A stretch of 64,000 bases of DNA from MFD00082-c5 sp963697995 (GCA_963697995.1 OY969110.1:868001-932000); one strand, 5' to 3'; positions 9,501 through 18,522 are shown, numbered from the stretch's first letter. Notes: generated from the sequence alone by a model not told the origin. Made by a program: numbers and translations.

Positions 9501-10674
9501 TGCAAAATTGACTGAAGATGTTTTGCCCATCAAAAAAGCTCAAAAAAACCAAGGGATTATTCCTGAAGATATTATTTCCGAATTTAATCAAAGCGTAGTT
9601 TGGATGTCTAATTGGGAACAAAACAACCCGAAAGATGGCAATAGCACAGAAATCACATCTCCTGAGTTGTTAAGCTATGGCGCCACACATTTTGATTGGA
9701 TTCCACCAGGTTATATGCCTAAAAAAGCAAAAGATAAGGGTTTAGAGGCCTCTTATAAAACTTTTTATGAAAATCACGCCCCTAACGGTTTCTTTATGTA
9801 TAAATTCCAAAAGAAACCAGACCTCGATTGCTTTTTGGCTATTGGTGTTGATCCCGAAGAGGTGAGTGAAGGGCATCTCGGTAATGTCACTATTATGGAT
9901 TGTGGGAAATCTAAAAGTGTTAGTGCGTTAATTGAAGATGAGTGCATTGTCGGTCCTTGTCGAAGTAAGGGAGTGCCAAATAAATCAAACGTTGTTTGGC
10001 TAACGGAAAAACCTGGCACCAAAGAGCAAAAATACCGCCAGGTAGCTTGTAGTGATTGTAATATGGGTTTAAGCAATGAACAAAGGAAGCGTTTCTATCG
10101 TCAGCCTGTGATTGCTCAGTATGATTTGGGAGTGAAATTAAATGATATTAAAGATCAGTTCTATGATGCTCTTTATTTAAAACCGATTGCCAATTTCAAG
10201 GATGCTGAAATTTCAGAGATGTGCTCTTCTAAAAGAGGTAAAATCGCTGGTTTTTCAGTTGCCGGCGCAACTGAATTTCAATTTTTATATCCTGCAGGAA
10301 AATTAGCGGAAAACACAACGGACCAACAGCTTAAAAATTTATATTTGGCAGGTGGGTATGCATATTACAATTCATATGGTCAACTTGTAGGAATCGATGA
10401 GTTATTTATTTCCCCTGAGAAAGGAACAGTGCGTAGTTTGCCTTTTGAAAAATTGACTGAAGAAACGGCTATTTCGGATAAAGTAAAGAAAAAGTTTAAG
10501 AGCGAGATAGATAAGAAGAAGTTGCCTTTGGTGACGATTAAACCTTTAAGAGCAAAAGGGATTCGTCACTTTATGTCGATTCCTCCTCAAGATGCGACTT
10601 TTTCAACTGATAAGGGGATGTTTCTCTACATTTCTGCTGATGGCTCGACATTCTTTTCAAAAAGGGTCAAGTAA
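6577..10674 (+). CDS. large multidomain protein with two N-terminal repeats; possible effector
   Basis: 1365 residues, start ATG 6577 overlapping the previous reading frame (ATGA). Residues 1-145 and 146-288 are two copies of a domain (KISQNSALHQTY / RISQNSNLYQTY; KIGKSRKPHGLA / KVNKSRSPRYLA). Residues 288-345 are a Pro/Ser/Thr-rich linker. The remaining 1020 residues contain no domain I can name. Visible landmarks are EHNHEMVKVAVARALEIKKY near 420, a Cys-bearing segment (CIVGPC...ACSDCNMG) near 1130-1165, and a repeated GGYAYF/GGYAYY motif at about 950 and 1257. No signal peptide or membrane helix is seen. Repeats, low-complexity linker, great length and a decayed tandem paralogue are features of secreted host-interaction proteins of environmental chlamydiae; that role is inference. 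Confidence 0.75.
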   Translation: MSGAIFDSSILSKGKDFTRKMASLNADGVLRVKTKNIFSLKISQNSALHQTYLKLIQLNDSDVDKLKNLNFKELNHVFRFIEHVELKIGKSRKPHGLAKLLGKVYNAFARKFSFKQIEVYEYDNLEKVTHIKERLKKFIKETSPFDDSVLSTDKFSRKVVSVDKNGIFQIKGTKGLLPRISQNSNLYQTYEALKNIENLEKLKNLDENSLTKVKEFIEHVEEKVNKSRSPRYLAGVIVKTYNFFAKKFRFKEIQVYRYEEKEKLTHVKEKIVGFIAEKSKTKKHPFFFPAAHPKTASSSAPVTPPPSTISSTPPSTAPVEAKSSPTPPLSTTPVKATPSTTISPEYIDFVQDCKILEDLKKKKKWGDLLDRLKSYYQDDLQEEIDRLRKMGVLTEEILKKLNESIYGLEKTKSGETEHNHEMVKVAVARALEIKKYLGDEFWIVVTSNDPRWGMISYLNKELLRHQYKYKETHHFKFLRLPQDDKVDIATYRNSETHDHDATTRKALISCDTYFFSASQAESSLYFLSHATSISGWSDDTPIINAADENIRQIFPTLNATSFASIRALFAKTILEVKKTTPVGTLHVICVPKKEAIEGTHAYLYRAHPFGRVCDCYDASKERDILTDYQKDQLNFKCSSGYGYYGMGGAAQYRLLIPNVNIGFNEKKDSIFIKSFSGLDRDRRKNFKLAIRKILDGAGFIPPTGAAPLKLPRKKLPPATALSGTISAPLPPLVVNGDDSLSLTDYFEKSDKMNSQTSVTDLRLNILLGPQTLGFTDKLPMPFCAVSLEGKDLKRIKWKDDSSRPLEETPFGLVGGEPFPLFENDMIKLFDYDPKGVVRAYHEAKTRRRVKGVNGIERERGIEPSFSAPLSKKGKITLSKEECKLFKIDDRAKYFYFVKPVSALGASLATEAVEELRAEGLPRDEFHINEKKGKYIGDIIATLNEKYGPDFAALMYIGGYAYFDERDQLVQVKALVAKLTEDVLPIKKAQKNQGIIPEDIISEFNQSVVWMSNWEQNNPKDGNSTEITSPELLSYGATHFDWIPPGYMPKKAKDKGLEASYKTFYENHAPNGFFMYKFQKKPDLDCFLAIGVDPEEVSEGHLGNVTIMDCGKSKSVSALIEDECIVGPCRSKGVPNKSNVVWLTEKPGTKEQKYRQVACSDCNMGLSNEQRKRFYRQPVIAQYDLGVKLNDIKDQFYDALYLKPIANFKDAEISEMCSSKRGKIAGFSVAGATEFQFLYPAGKLAENTTDQQLKNLYLAGGYAYYNSYGQLVGIDELFISPEKGTVRSLPFEKLTEETAISDKVKKKFKSEIDKKKLPLVTIKPLRAKGIRHFMSIPPQDATFSTDKGMFLYISADGSTFFSKRVK

Positions 10675-10720
10675 TAGAGTGAAAAGAATGTTTTAGTTTG
10701 GTAAAATGCTTATCGCTTTT

Positions 10721-10804
10721 GCGGCCATGGCGGAATTGGTAGACGCGCTAGATTCAGGTTCTAGTCGGGGCAACTCGGTGGATGTTCGAGTCATCTTGGC
10801 CGCA
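10721..10804 (+). tRNA. tRNA-Leu (anticodon CAG)
   Basis: 84 bases. Acceptor arm GCGGCCA pairs with TGGCCGC followed by discriminator A. Anticodon stem CTAGA/TCTAG encloses TTCAGGT, giving CAG. A long variable arm and TTCGAGT T-loop are typical of tRNA-Leu. CCA is not encoded. Confidence 0.95.
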
Positions 10805-10810
10805 ATAACC

Positions 10811-11140
10811 TTAAGCCCCTTGATAGAGTCCTTTCATTAAGCCAGAGGCTCCACCGAGAAGAAGGCACCCTATCGCCGAAATAATAAGTACATTTTTAAA
10901 AATCAGCATGATCAGAGCTGCTGAAATCGGAAGACCTGCCATTGTCATTGATGCCACGGTGAAAAATGTCAAAACACTCCCCACCGTCAGCAGAATCACC
11001 GATACTCCAAGAGCAAGTTTTGCTCCCTCGAGTAATCCTTTTCCCATTTCTTTTATAACATGAATTGCAAACGAATAATCTTTATTTTTTATCTGTAAAT
11101 ATGAATTATAAATATAATCTGAAATATTTCCAATTCTCAT
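10811..11140 (-). CDS. small hairpin membrane protein, Inc-like
   Basis: 109 residues from ATG 11140. Residues 36-104 form a long hydrophobic region of two or three closely spaced segments separated by a short turn (MTMAGLPISA), with a hydrophilic N-terminus and almost no C-terminal tail. This bilobed shape is the hallmark of chlamydial inclusion-membrane (Inc) proteins, which share shape rather than sequence. No family motif is recognised, so Inc-like is inference. It converges on the tRNA-Leu gene, with only 6 bases between, and is divergent to ppdK. Confidence 0.55.
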   Translation of the reverse strand: MRIGNISDYIYNSYLQIKNKDYSFAIHVIKEMGKGLLEGAKLALGVSVILLTVGSVLTFFTVASMTMAGLPISAALIMLIFKNVLIISAIGCLLLGGASGLMKGLYQGA

Positions 11141-11265
11141 GCAAAATTATCTCAATTAATTCAAAGAGAACCATCATATCCCATTTCCATTAAAATTTCA
11201 AGTCGATATTTTTCTTTTGTTATAATAAAAATTTTATTAGATGTTGGAAAAAGGACTTGTCTTTT

Positions 11266-13989
11266 ATGAAATTGAGCGAACAGATGTGGGTATGCCCTTT
11301 TGGAGGTAAGCAACCGATTGCTCCTTTGGATCCTAAGCTTCTCGGAGGTAAGGGGAAAGGGCTTGTGGAGATGTGTTCCCTTGGGTTGCCGGTACCTCCG
11401 GGATTTATTTTGACGACCGAGGCTTGCAATGCCTTTCGAAAAAATCATCACGAGTTTTCAGACGGTTTTGAGGATCTGATTAGGCAAGCTGTGAAACAGC
11501 TTGAGCTGACGACTGGTCGCACTTTTGGAAAAGAGTTACTCCTTTCAGTTCGCTCAGGTGCAAGAGCCTCAATGCCCGGTATGATGGATACGGTTCTCAA
11601 TCTTGGGTTAAATAAAAAGGGTTTGAACGATGCTCACTCGTTTGATTGTTACCGAAGATTGATTTCAAGTTTTGCCTCGATTGTCTCAAAGCTTAATCGC
11701 TCCCTTTTTGATGAGGCATGGCATCTTTTAAAATTGCAGGAAAATGTGGTTGATGATGCCGATGTGAGCTTTAAGACTCTTCAGCGAGGAGTTGAATTAT
11801 TTGAAAAAATCTATTTCGAAAAAACGGGAACTGAATTTCCTCAAAACCCTTATGAACAGTTATTTATGGCAGTAAAGGCTGTGTTTAATAGTTGGGATGG
11901 AGAGAGGGCAAGACTTTACAGGCAGCTGCAACATATTCCCGATGAGTGGGGCACAGCTTGTACTGTTCAGATGATGGTGTTTGGGAATAAAAATGAGAAA
12001 TCGGCCACAGGTGTTGGGTTTACAAGGGACCCAGTGACAGGAAACCGCGCCTTTTATGGAGAGTTTCTATTGAATGCTCAAGGGGAAGAGGTCGTAGCTG
12101 GTGTCAGAACGCCCCACCCTATTAATAAAGCGCAAAAAAAATTGAATCAATCGACTTTGTTGAGTTTAGAAGAGCTTCTTCCCGATGTGTATAAAGAGCT
12201 TGAACTCCATATCTTTGCCTTAGAAAAACATTTCAGGGATATGCAAGACATTGAATTTACAATCGAAGACAACAAACTTTATATGCTTCAGACGAGGACG
12301 GGGAAAAGGACCGGTTTTGCCTCGGTGAAGATGGCGATCGATATGTTGGATGAGGGTTTGATTAACGAAGAGGAAGCTCTTTTAAGAGTGCAACCAGAAC
12401 AACTTACACAGCTTCTTGCGCCCGTTTTTAAAGAAAAAGAGAAAAATGAGAAACGGAAGTTTCTTGTAGGAAAAGGGATCCATGCAGGTCCTGGGGCCGC
12501 ATCAGGGGTTCTTGCTTTAACGGCCTCACAAGCAGTTGCCTTCTCAAAAAAAGGGGTTCGTTGCCTTCTTGTAAGAAAAGAGGCCAATCCGGAAGATTTT
12601 CCAGGCATGGTGGCCTCTGAAGGGATTTTAACTCTTCGGGGAGGAAGTACCAGTCATGCAGCAGTAGTTGCTCGGGGGATGGGAAAGCCCTGTGTTGTTG
12701 GGTGTGGAGATTTGACGATCAATGAATCGAACAAGACATTAAGTGCAAAAGGGTTAACGATTAAAGAGGGGGAGCCTATCTCTATCGATGGAACTACTGG
12801 TGAGGTGTTTTTTTGTGACTTAAAGACTAGTCCCTCAGAAATTATGATGTCTCTTCTCGAAGGGCGCCTTCTTGAGAATTCTGCCTATCAAAGGCTTCTA
12901 AATCTTGCAGAAAAAAGGCGCATCCTTAAAGTGCGCGCCAATGCCGATTCACCAAGGGATGCTCTTGTCGCAAGGGCTCTTGGAGCAGAAGGGATTGGTC
13001 TTTGTAGGACAGAGCACATGTTTATGGAGCCGAACCGGTTAAGCGATGTGCGTCGCTTATTTTTTAGCCAAAATGGGGCTGAAAAAGAGGGGGCTATTAA
13101 TAGGCTTCTACCCCATCAGAGGGAAGACTTTGTGGGGCTTTTTCAAGTTATGAAAGGGCTTCCCGTCACCATTCGGCTTCTAGACCCGCCACTTCACGAG
13201 TTTATGCCCACAACTCAAGATGAGCTTCAGGAGCTTGCTTTATCGATGGGCACAACGATTGATCACTTAAAAAACCTTAAAACCCAGCTAGAGGAGCACA
13301 ACCCAATGCTTGGAGCAAGAGGGTGTCGTTTAGGTGTGACCATTCCAGAGCTTACCAAAATGCAGGTAAGAGCCATTTTTGAGGCGGCATGTCAAGTGGC
13401 CAAGGAAGGTCATATTGTGCATGTCGAGATTATGATTCCTTTAGTTTCAGTGATTAATGAAGTAAAACACCAAAAAGCTTTGATTGAACAAACTGCCGAG
13501 GAAGTCTTTCGAAAAGAGAATTATAGTATCCCTTATTCCATTGGCACGATGATAGAGCTTCCAAGAGCTGTTTTGATAGCGGGGCAAATTGCCGAAGAGG
13601 TTGATTTTTTTAGCTTTGGAACAAATGATTTAACTCAAACTCTCTTTGGCATCAGTCGCGATGATAGCGCAAAGTTTGTTCCTCTTTATATCAGGGGTGT
13701 TCCCTCTCCTTTAGATGAAGGGGAACTCATGCATATTTTTAATGAAGATCCTTTCCAAACAATTGATGTGGAAGGGGTTGGTGAGATGATGAAGATGGGT
13801 GTTGAAAGGGGCAGGAGAAGTAAACCCTCTCTTTGTTGTGGTATTTGCGGAGAGCATGGGGGAGATCCTAAGAGCATTTATTTTTGTAGCCAAGTGGGGC
13901 TAAATTACGTTTCTTGCTCCCCCTACAGGGTTCCGATAGCGAAGTTATCTGCAGCTCAGGCTGCTATTTTAGAAAAAAAACAAAAATGA
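11266..13989 (+). CDS. ppdK: pyruvate, phosphate dikinase
   Basis: 907 residues from ATG 11266 (AAGGA 10 bases upstream; a TTG at 11257 is less likely), full family length. Interconverts pyruvate, ATP and phosphate with PEP, AMP and pyrophosphate in the cytosol. The N-terminal ATP-grasp part shows LLSVRSGARASMPGMMDT. The swivelling phospho-histidine domain has GGSTSHAAVVARG (His about 464). The C-terminal PEP/pyruvate barrel has LGAEGIGLCRTEHMF, TMIELPRA and LCCGICGEHGGD with catalytic Cys near 861. All key residues are present. A TATAAT at 11221-11226 could be its -10 box. Confidence 0.97.
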   Translation: MKLSEQMWVCPFGGKQPIAPLDPKLLGGKGKGLVEMCSLGLPVPPGFILTTEACNAFRKNHHEFSDGFEDLIRQAVKQLELTTGRTFGKELLLSVRSGARASMPGMMDTVLNLGLNKKGLNDAHSFDCYRRLISSFASIVSKLNRSLFDEAWHLLKLQENVVDDADVSFKTLQRGVELFEKIYFEKTGTEFPQNPYEQLFMAVKAVFNSWDGERARLYRQLQHIPDEWGTACTVQMMVFGNKNEKSATGVGFTRDPVTGNRAFYGEFLLNAQGEEVVAGVRTPHPINKAQKKLNQSTLLSLEELLPDVYKELELHIFALEKHFRDMQDIEFTIEDNKLYMLQTRTGKRTGFASVKMAIDMLDEGLINEEEALLRVQPEQLTQLLAPVFKEKEKNEKRKFLVGKGIHAGPGAASGVLALTASQAVAFSKKGVRCLLVRKEANPEDFPGMVASEGILTLRGGSTSHAAVVARGMGKPCVVGCGDLTINESNKTLSAKGLTIKEGEPISIDGTTGEVFFCDLKTSPSEIMMSLLEGRLLENSAYQRLLNLAEKRRILKVRANADSPRDALVARALGAEGIGLCRTEHMFMEPNRLSDVRRLFFSQNGAEKEGAINRLLPHQREDFVGLFQVMKGLPVTIRLLDPPLHEFMPTTQDELQELALSMGTTIDHLKNLKTQLEEHNPMLGARGCRLGVTIPELTKMQVRAIFEAACQVAKEGHIVHVEIMIPLVSVINEVKHQKALIEQTAEEVFRKENYSIPYSIGTMIELPRAVLIAGQIAEEVDFFSFGTNDLTQTLFGISRDDSAKFVPLYIRGVPSPLDEGELMHIFNEDPFQTIDVEGVGEMMKMGVERGRRSKPSLCCGICGEHGGDPKSIYFCSQVGLNYVSCSPYRVPIAKLSAAQAAILEKKQK

Positions 13990-14276
13990 ACGATTTTTCT
14001 TTCTCGAAAATCAGGAATTGAAGAGAATTTGAACAGGAGTTTTTGGGATCGAGGGCGGTACCTGCGACCAAAGCTCCTAACAGATTCTAATTGATAGGAT
14101 GTCTCATATGTCAACAAACAAAGGTAACAAAAAACCAGCTACAACTTCAAAACCTCCAAAAAAATAAGCTGAGTGTCCGTTTAGAAAAGGGGTCCCGTTT
14201 ATCGCGGGGCCCCTTTTTTTTTGCATAAAATTAATGGAGTAGGATAGACTGCGGGAGTCTAAATAGAGGTATTTTC
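13990..14276 (+). other. intergenic region with hairpins and a possible 22-codon ORF
   Basis: Between ppdK and sppA. Bases 14036-14079 can fold into a long hairpin (AGGAG...TTTGG pairing with CCAAA...CTCCT). Then ATG 14099 opens a 22-codon Lys/Pro/Thr-rich frame (second ATG 14108 with AGGA 8 bases upstream) ending at TAA 14165-14167. An intrinsic terminator follows at 14189-14222. The arrangement could be an expressed small basic peptide or a small RNA. I cannot decide which. Confidence 0.4.
14189..14222 (+). terminator. intrinsic terminator upstream of sppA
   Basis: Stem GGGGTCCCG / CGGGGCCCC (one G-T pair) with a 7-base loop, followed by a run of T. It closes the transcript that includes ppdK or the small ORF. 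Confidence 0.85.
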
Positions 14277-15293
14277 ATGGATTCTTCTCTTATCCGCTCA
14301 GGGCTTCGTTCCTTTCTCATCGCCTTTTTTGCCATTCTAGGCATCTTTTTGGCGTTTTTTCTCTTTGCTCTTTTAGGAGGATTGATGTCTGATCATCTCT
14401 CACCTACTCCTGAAATGAAGTATAAACTGGAGATTGCTCCGAACGCCAAGGGTGTAAGAAAAGCACTTTCCTCCTCAGCACCGGTCATTTTAAAGATCGA
14501 TATCAAGGGAGTGATTGGCACAGAGTTTTTAAATAGCGAAACGATTGGACAGCAGCTTATTGAGTCGAGAGAAGGAATTTTAGCCTCTGATCGCGTTAAG
14601 GGGATTTTGCTCTGCATTAATAGCCCAGGTGGCGGCGTGACCGATTCTGATGGGATTTACCGCTTGATAAGAAGCTATAGGGAGATGCATAAAGTTCCCG
14701 TTTTTGCCTATATCGACGGGATTTGCGCCTCTGGTGGCCTCTATATTGCAGTCTCAGCCCACAAAATTTATGCAAGCGATGTGAGTATTATTGGAAGCGT
14801 TGGCGTGTTATCAGGCCCCTTTTTTAACGTGAAGGATGCTTTAAATAAGATCAATATTGAGTCGATGATGATTTCTGCCGGAAAAGGGAAAACTGAGCTT
14901 AATCCCTTCCAAAAATGGGAACCGGATGAGTCGGCTTCTTTGCAAAAATTAATCAATTCATTTTACCAAGATTTCGTCGAAATTGTGGCTTCTGAAAGAC
15001 CGCAGCTCACAAAAGAGGAGCTTGTGAATCAATTGGGAGCTCACGTGTTTGCTGCCGAAGAGGCTGCAAAGCTTGGGTATATCGATGGCAATGGTTACTC
15101 TTACAAAATGGCCTTGGAAGCCCTTCTAAAAGAGATGGGTATCACAGATGATTACTATCAAGTGATGGAGATGAAGAATAAAAATTGGCTCTCAGATCTT
15201 GTGAGTGGTAAAAGGACGCTCCTTTCATTAGTGACAGGGCCAACTGTTTATGATCGACGGCTTCAGGGACAACCCCTCTTTATGTGTCCATGA
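14277..15293 (+). CDS. sppA: signal peptide peptidase SppA, short S49 type
   Basis: 338 residues. A strong hydrophobic anchor spans residues 10-38, followed by the S49 serine protease domain. SPGGGVTDSDGI is the oxyanion loop, Ser152 lies in GICASGGLY and Lys203 in SAGKGKTELNPF. The 51-residue Ser-Lys spacing fits the Ser/Lys dyad of short SppA enzymes such as that of Bacillus. It degrades leftover signal peptides in the membrane and makes oligomers. It starts the operon sppA-polA-coaE-rho; its TGA overlaps the polA ATG by four bases. The same order is known in C. trachomatis. Confidence 0.93.
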   Translation: MDSSLIRSGLRSFLIAFFAILGIFLAFFLFALLGGLMSDHLSPTPEMKYKLEIAPNAKGVRKALSSSAPVILKIDIKGVIGTEFLNSETIGQQLIESREGILASDRVKGILLCINSPGGGVTDSDGIYRLIRSYREMHKVPVFAYIDGICASGGLYIAVSAHKIYASDVSIIGSVGVLSGPFFNVKDALNKINIESMMISAGKGKTELNPFQKWEPDESASLQKLINSFYQDFVEIVASERPQLTKEELVNQLGAHVFAAEEAAKLGYIDGNGYSYKMALEALLKEMGITDDYYQVMEMKNKNWLSDLVSGKRTLLSLVTGPTVYDRRLQGQPLFMCP

Positions 15294-17905
15294 AACCGCT
15301 TTATATTGTCGATGTTTCAGGTTCGATTTACCGCTCCTACTTTGCCATCAAGGGGATGACAAACAGTAGGGGCGAGTCGACAAATGGTCTTTTTGGCTTT
15401 ATTAGATCTTATCAAAAATTTTTGAAAGACTTCTCTCCTGAATATGTGGTGGCCGTTTTTGACGGTCCCAATAATGGGGCAAAAAGAGAGGCGATTTATC
15501 CTGAATATAAAGCTAATCGGAAAGAAAAATATGAGGATCTTTACCCTCAAATCGAGTGGGCTAAAACATTTTGTGATTTAAGCCAAATCCCCTTTTTAGA
15601 TGTCTCAGGTGTAGAAGCCGACGATGTGATGGCAAGCATTGCGATGTGGGCCAAGGGAAAATTTTCTCCGATCTATCTTTTGACAGGGGATAAAGATATG
15701 TGTCAAATCGTTGACAAGGAGATTTTTCTTTTAAACACACACAAAGAAAATCTTATTGTCGATGAAAAAGGTGTTGAAGAGATTTATGGCGTCCCTCCCG
15801 ACAAAATTGTCGATCTTTTGGCCATTATGGGGGACTCCTCCGACAACGTTCCTGGGATTGAAGGGTTTGGGGTGAAAACGGCGGCTTCCCTTTTAAATGA
15901 GTTTGGCTCTCTCGATTATATTTTAGAGCACCCTGAAAAGGTTAAAGGGGAGAAAAAACAGGCCCTTATTAGGGAACAAAAAGAGAAGGCTCTTTTAAGC
16001 CGCAGGCTTGTCGTATTGGACAAAAGCGTTTCTGTGCCTCAAGACGTCTCGTTTTATCACCTAAAAGAGGCAAAACCTGAACTCATTTCGTTTTACAAGG
16101 AGATGAATTTCTCCTCCCTTTTGAAAGAGATGAAACCTCTTGTGAAAGAGGAAAGAACGTCACTCATTGTCGATACTTTAGATGCCCTTAAAGAGATGAT
16201 TCAAGAGTTAAGATCTGAATCTGAAATCTGTATAGACACCGAAACGACCTCTCTTAATCCTCTAGAGGCGAAACTTGTGGGGATTGGACTTGGGGGAAAA
16301 AAAGTCTATTACATTCCTTTTAATGGGTCTTTACATCCAGATGAGATTCGGAAACTATTGCAACCTCTTTTTGAAGAGAAAAAGTTTTTTGGTCATAACA
16401 TTAAGTACGATCTCGAAGTTTTAAAAACAAATGGTTTTGAACTCAAAAACATAGTTTTTGATACGATTATTGCCTCTTATGTTTTAAGTCCTGAGGAGAG
16501 GAATCACTCCCTTGATCAACTTTCGTTAAATTTGCTTGGGAAAGTGAAAATTCCAACGGAAGAGCTTATTGGAAAGGGAAAAACTCAGATCACTATGGAC
16601 TTGGTGCCGATTGAGAAGGTTGCCAATTACTGCTGTGAAGATGTGGAGTGCACGATTAAATTAAAAGAGCTCTTTAAAAAAGAGCTGACCTCTCGCCATT
16701 TAGATTTTGTTTTTAATGAGATCGATCTGCCCTTAATTCCTGTTTTGGCGGGGATGGAGAGACGAGGAATTTATTTAGATAAAGAGGTTCTTAAACAATC
16801 AAGTGAGCCTATTTTAAAAGAGATTGGTCAAAAAGAGAGGGCAATCTATGAGCTTGCCGGAACCCCTTTTAACATCAATTCTCCAAAGCAAGTGGGGGAG
16901 ATCCTTTTTGACCACTTAAAAATTCCCTGTTTGAAAAAGAATCGCTCCACTGCACAAGAAGTGTTAGTGAAACTTGAGAAGAAACACCCCATCATCTCAC
17001 AAATTTTAGAGTATAGGGTTTTAGAAAAACTTCGTTCCACTTATATCGACACTCTTCCCGAGGAAATTAATCCTAAAACCCATCGAATTCATTGTAACTT
17101 CAGTCAAATCACAACAGCTACGGGAAGACTTGCGTGTCAAAATCCGAATTTACAAAATATTCCTGTGAAAACAGAGGTTGGGCGTACGATTAGAGCAGCT
17201 TTTCGACCAGAAAAGAGGGGGTGGAGCTATATCTCTTGCGACTACTCTCAGATTGAGCTGCGTCTTTTAGCCCATTTAAGTGGCGATAAAATTTTGATCG
17301 AAGCGTTTCAAAACAATCAGGATATTCACAGGCACACAGCCTCTCAAGTCTTAAATATTCCTTTAGATCAAGTGACAGATGATGACCGAAGGATTGCAAA
17401 GGCTGTGAATTTTGGGCTGATGTATGGGCAGCAAGCATTTGGTTTATCCCAAGGGTTGATGATCGATTTGGGGGAAGCTGCAAGGTTTATCGATGCGTAT
17501 TTTAAGCGCTATAGCGGCGTTAAGGAGTATATTGAAGAATCGAAGAATCGAGCGAGAAAAGAGCTTAAAGCGGTCACTCTTTTTGGTCGCGAGCGTCCCC
17601 TTCCCGAAATTGTGAGTAGTAACCCTGTGATTCGCGCTCAGGCAGAGCGGTTTGCGATCAACACACCCCTTCAAGGCTCACAAGCTGATCTCATTAAATT
17701 AGCGATGATTGAGATCGATAAACGTATAAAATCTTTTTCAGGTTTTATGATTTTGCAGATTCATGACGAATTAATATTTGAAGTTCCGGATAATGAGGTA
17801 GAACCGTTCGGTTTAGTGGTAAAAAAGGGGATGGAATCGGTGATTTCTCTTAAAGTGCCTCTTATTGTTGATATGAAAGTTGGCAAAAATTGGAAGGAAT
17901 GTTAA
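15290..17905 (+). CDS. polA: DNA polymerase I
   Basis: 871 residues from ATG 15290, which overlaps the sppA stop (ATGA). Three domains in order: 5'-3' exonuclease (1-290, with DGPN, EADDVMAS and DSSDNVPG); 3'-5' exonuclease (about 300-480) in which Exo I (DTETTSLNP), Exo II (GHNIKYDLE) and Exo III (YCCEDVE) are all intact; and the polymerase (480-871) with motif A (CDYSQIELRLLAHLSGD), motif B (RRIAKAVNFGLMYG) and motif C (QIHDELIFEV). Proofreading should therefore be active. Functions in repair and Okazaki-fragment processing. Overlaps coaE by 7 bases. Confidence 0.97.
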   Translation: MKPLYIVDVSGSIYRSYFAIKGMTNSRGESTNGLFGFIRSYQKFLKDFSPEYVVAVFDGPNNGAKREAIYPEYKANRKEKYEDLYPQIEWAKTFCDLSQIPFLDVSGVEADDVMASIAMWAKGKFSPIYLLTGDKDMCQIVDKEIFLLNTHKENLIVDEKGVEEIYGVPPDKIVDLLAIMGDSSDNVPGIEGFGVKTAASLLNEFGSLDYILEHPEKVKGEKKQALIREQKEKALLSRRLVVLDKSVSVPQDVSFYHLKEAKPELISFYKEMNFSSLLKEMKPLVKEERTSLIVDTLDALKEMIQELRSESEICIDTETTSLNPLEAKLVGIGLGGKKVYYIPFNGSLHPDEIRKLLQPLFEEKKFFGHNIKYDLEVLKTNGFELKNIVFDTIIASYVLSPEERNHSLDQLSLNLLGKVKIPTEELIGKGKTQITMDLVPIEKVANYCCEDVECTIKLKELFKKELTSRHLDFVFNEIDLPLIPVLAGMERRGIYLDKEVLKQSSEPILKEIGQKERAIYELAGTPFNINSPKQVGEILFDHLKIPCLKKNRSTAQEVLVKLEKKHPIISQILEYRVLEKLRSTYIDTLPEEINPKTHRIHCNFSQITTATGRLACQNPNLQNIPVKTEVGRTIRAAFRPEKRGWSYISCDYSQIELRLLAHLSGDKILIEAFQNNQDIHRHTASQVLNIPLDQVTDDDRRIAKAVNFGLMYGQQAFGLSQGLMIDLGEAARFIDAYFKRYSGVKEYIEESKNRARKELKAVTLFGRERPLPEIVSSNPVIRAQAERFAINTPLQGSQADLIKLAMIEIDKRIKSFSGFMILQIHDELIFEVPDNEVEPFGLVVKKGMESVISLKVPLIVDMKVGKNWKEC

Positions 17906-18486
17906 GATTGAGGAAAATTGCGATTACGGGCACAGTTTCATCGGGCAAATCAGAAGTTTGCAAGATATTGAAAAACTTAAGTGGCACCAAAGTAATCAGT
18001 ACCGATGAGATCGTCCATCGACTTCTTTCACAAGACAGAACCCTTATTCAACAAGTGATCGAGCTCCTTGGACACGATGTGTTTGAAAACCATCAGCTCA
18101 ATCGATCCTTAATTGCAAAAAAAGTATTTAATGATCCGAAGTCATTAAAGGCTTTAGAAGAATTACTTCATCCGAGAGTTTTTGAAGAGGTAGTGCGCGA
18201 GGGGCAATTGGCCGAAGAGGCAAATGTTTCTCTTTTTGTTGTAGAGGTGCCCCTTCTTTTTGAGGCAAATTTCGCTTTCTACTTTGATAAAACAGTAGCA
18301 GTGGTTGCAAATAAAGCCTTAAGAGAAGAAAGAAGTTCTGATCTTAAGTTTTTTGATCAACGCTCTTCTTTTCAATTTACGGATGAACAAAAGGCGTATC
18401 TTGCAGACAATGTGATTGAAAACAATGGCACATTGGAGCAGCTTAAATTTCAAGTGCTATCCCTTTTTAGTGAAGAAGGGGATTAG
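17899..18486 (+). CDS. coaE: dephospho-CoA kinase
   Basis: 195 residues from ATG 17899, which lies inside the last codons of polA with AAGGA just upstream. P-loop GTVSSGKSE at residues 10-18, then STDEIVHRLL (substrate Asp) and VEVPLLFEANF, the typical CoaE signature. Catalyses the last step of CoA synthesis, phosphorylating the 3'-OH of dephospho-CoA. Genes on either side (polA, rho) are in the same orientation, so it is part of the operon. Length is normal. Confidence 0.93.
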   Translation: MLRLRKIAITGTVSSGKSEVCKILKNLSGTKVISTDEIVHRLLSQDRTLIQQVIELLGHDVFENHQLNRSLIAKKVFNDPKSLKALEELLHPRVFEEVVREGQLAEEANVSLFVVEVPLLFEANFAFYFDKTVAVVANKALREERSSDLKFFDQRSSFQFTDEQKAYLADNVIENNGTLEQLKFQVLSLFSEEGD

Positions 18487-18522
18487 CTTTAACTTACAAC
18501 CAACTGGGAGTTTCTTTTCTCG

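Noticed and set aside
11161..11451. 96-codon minus-strand frame overlapping ppdK start
   Set aside because: Antisense shadow of ppdK without ribosome-binding site or recognisable composition.
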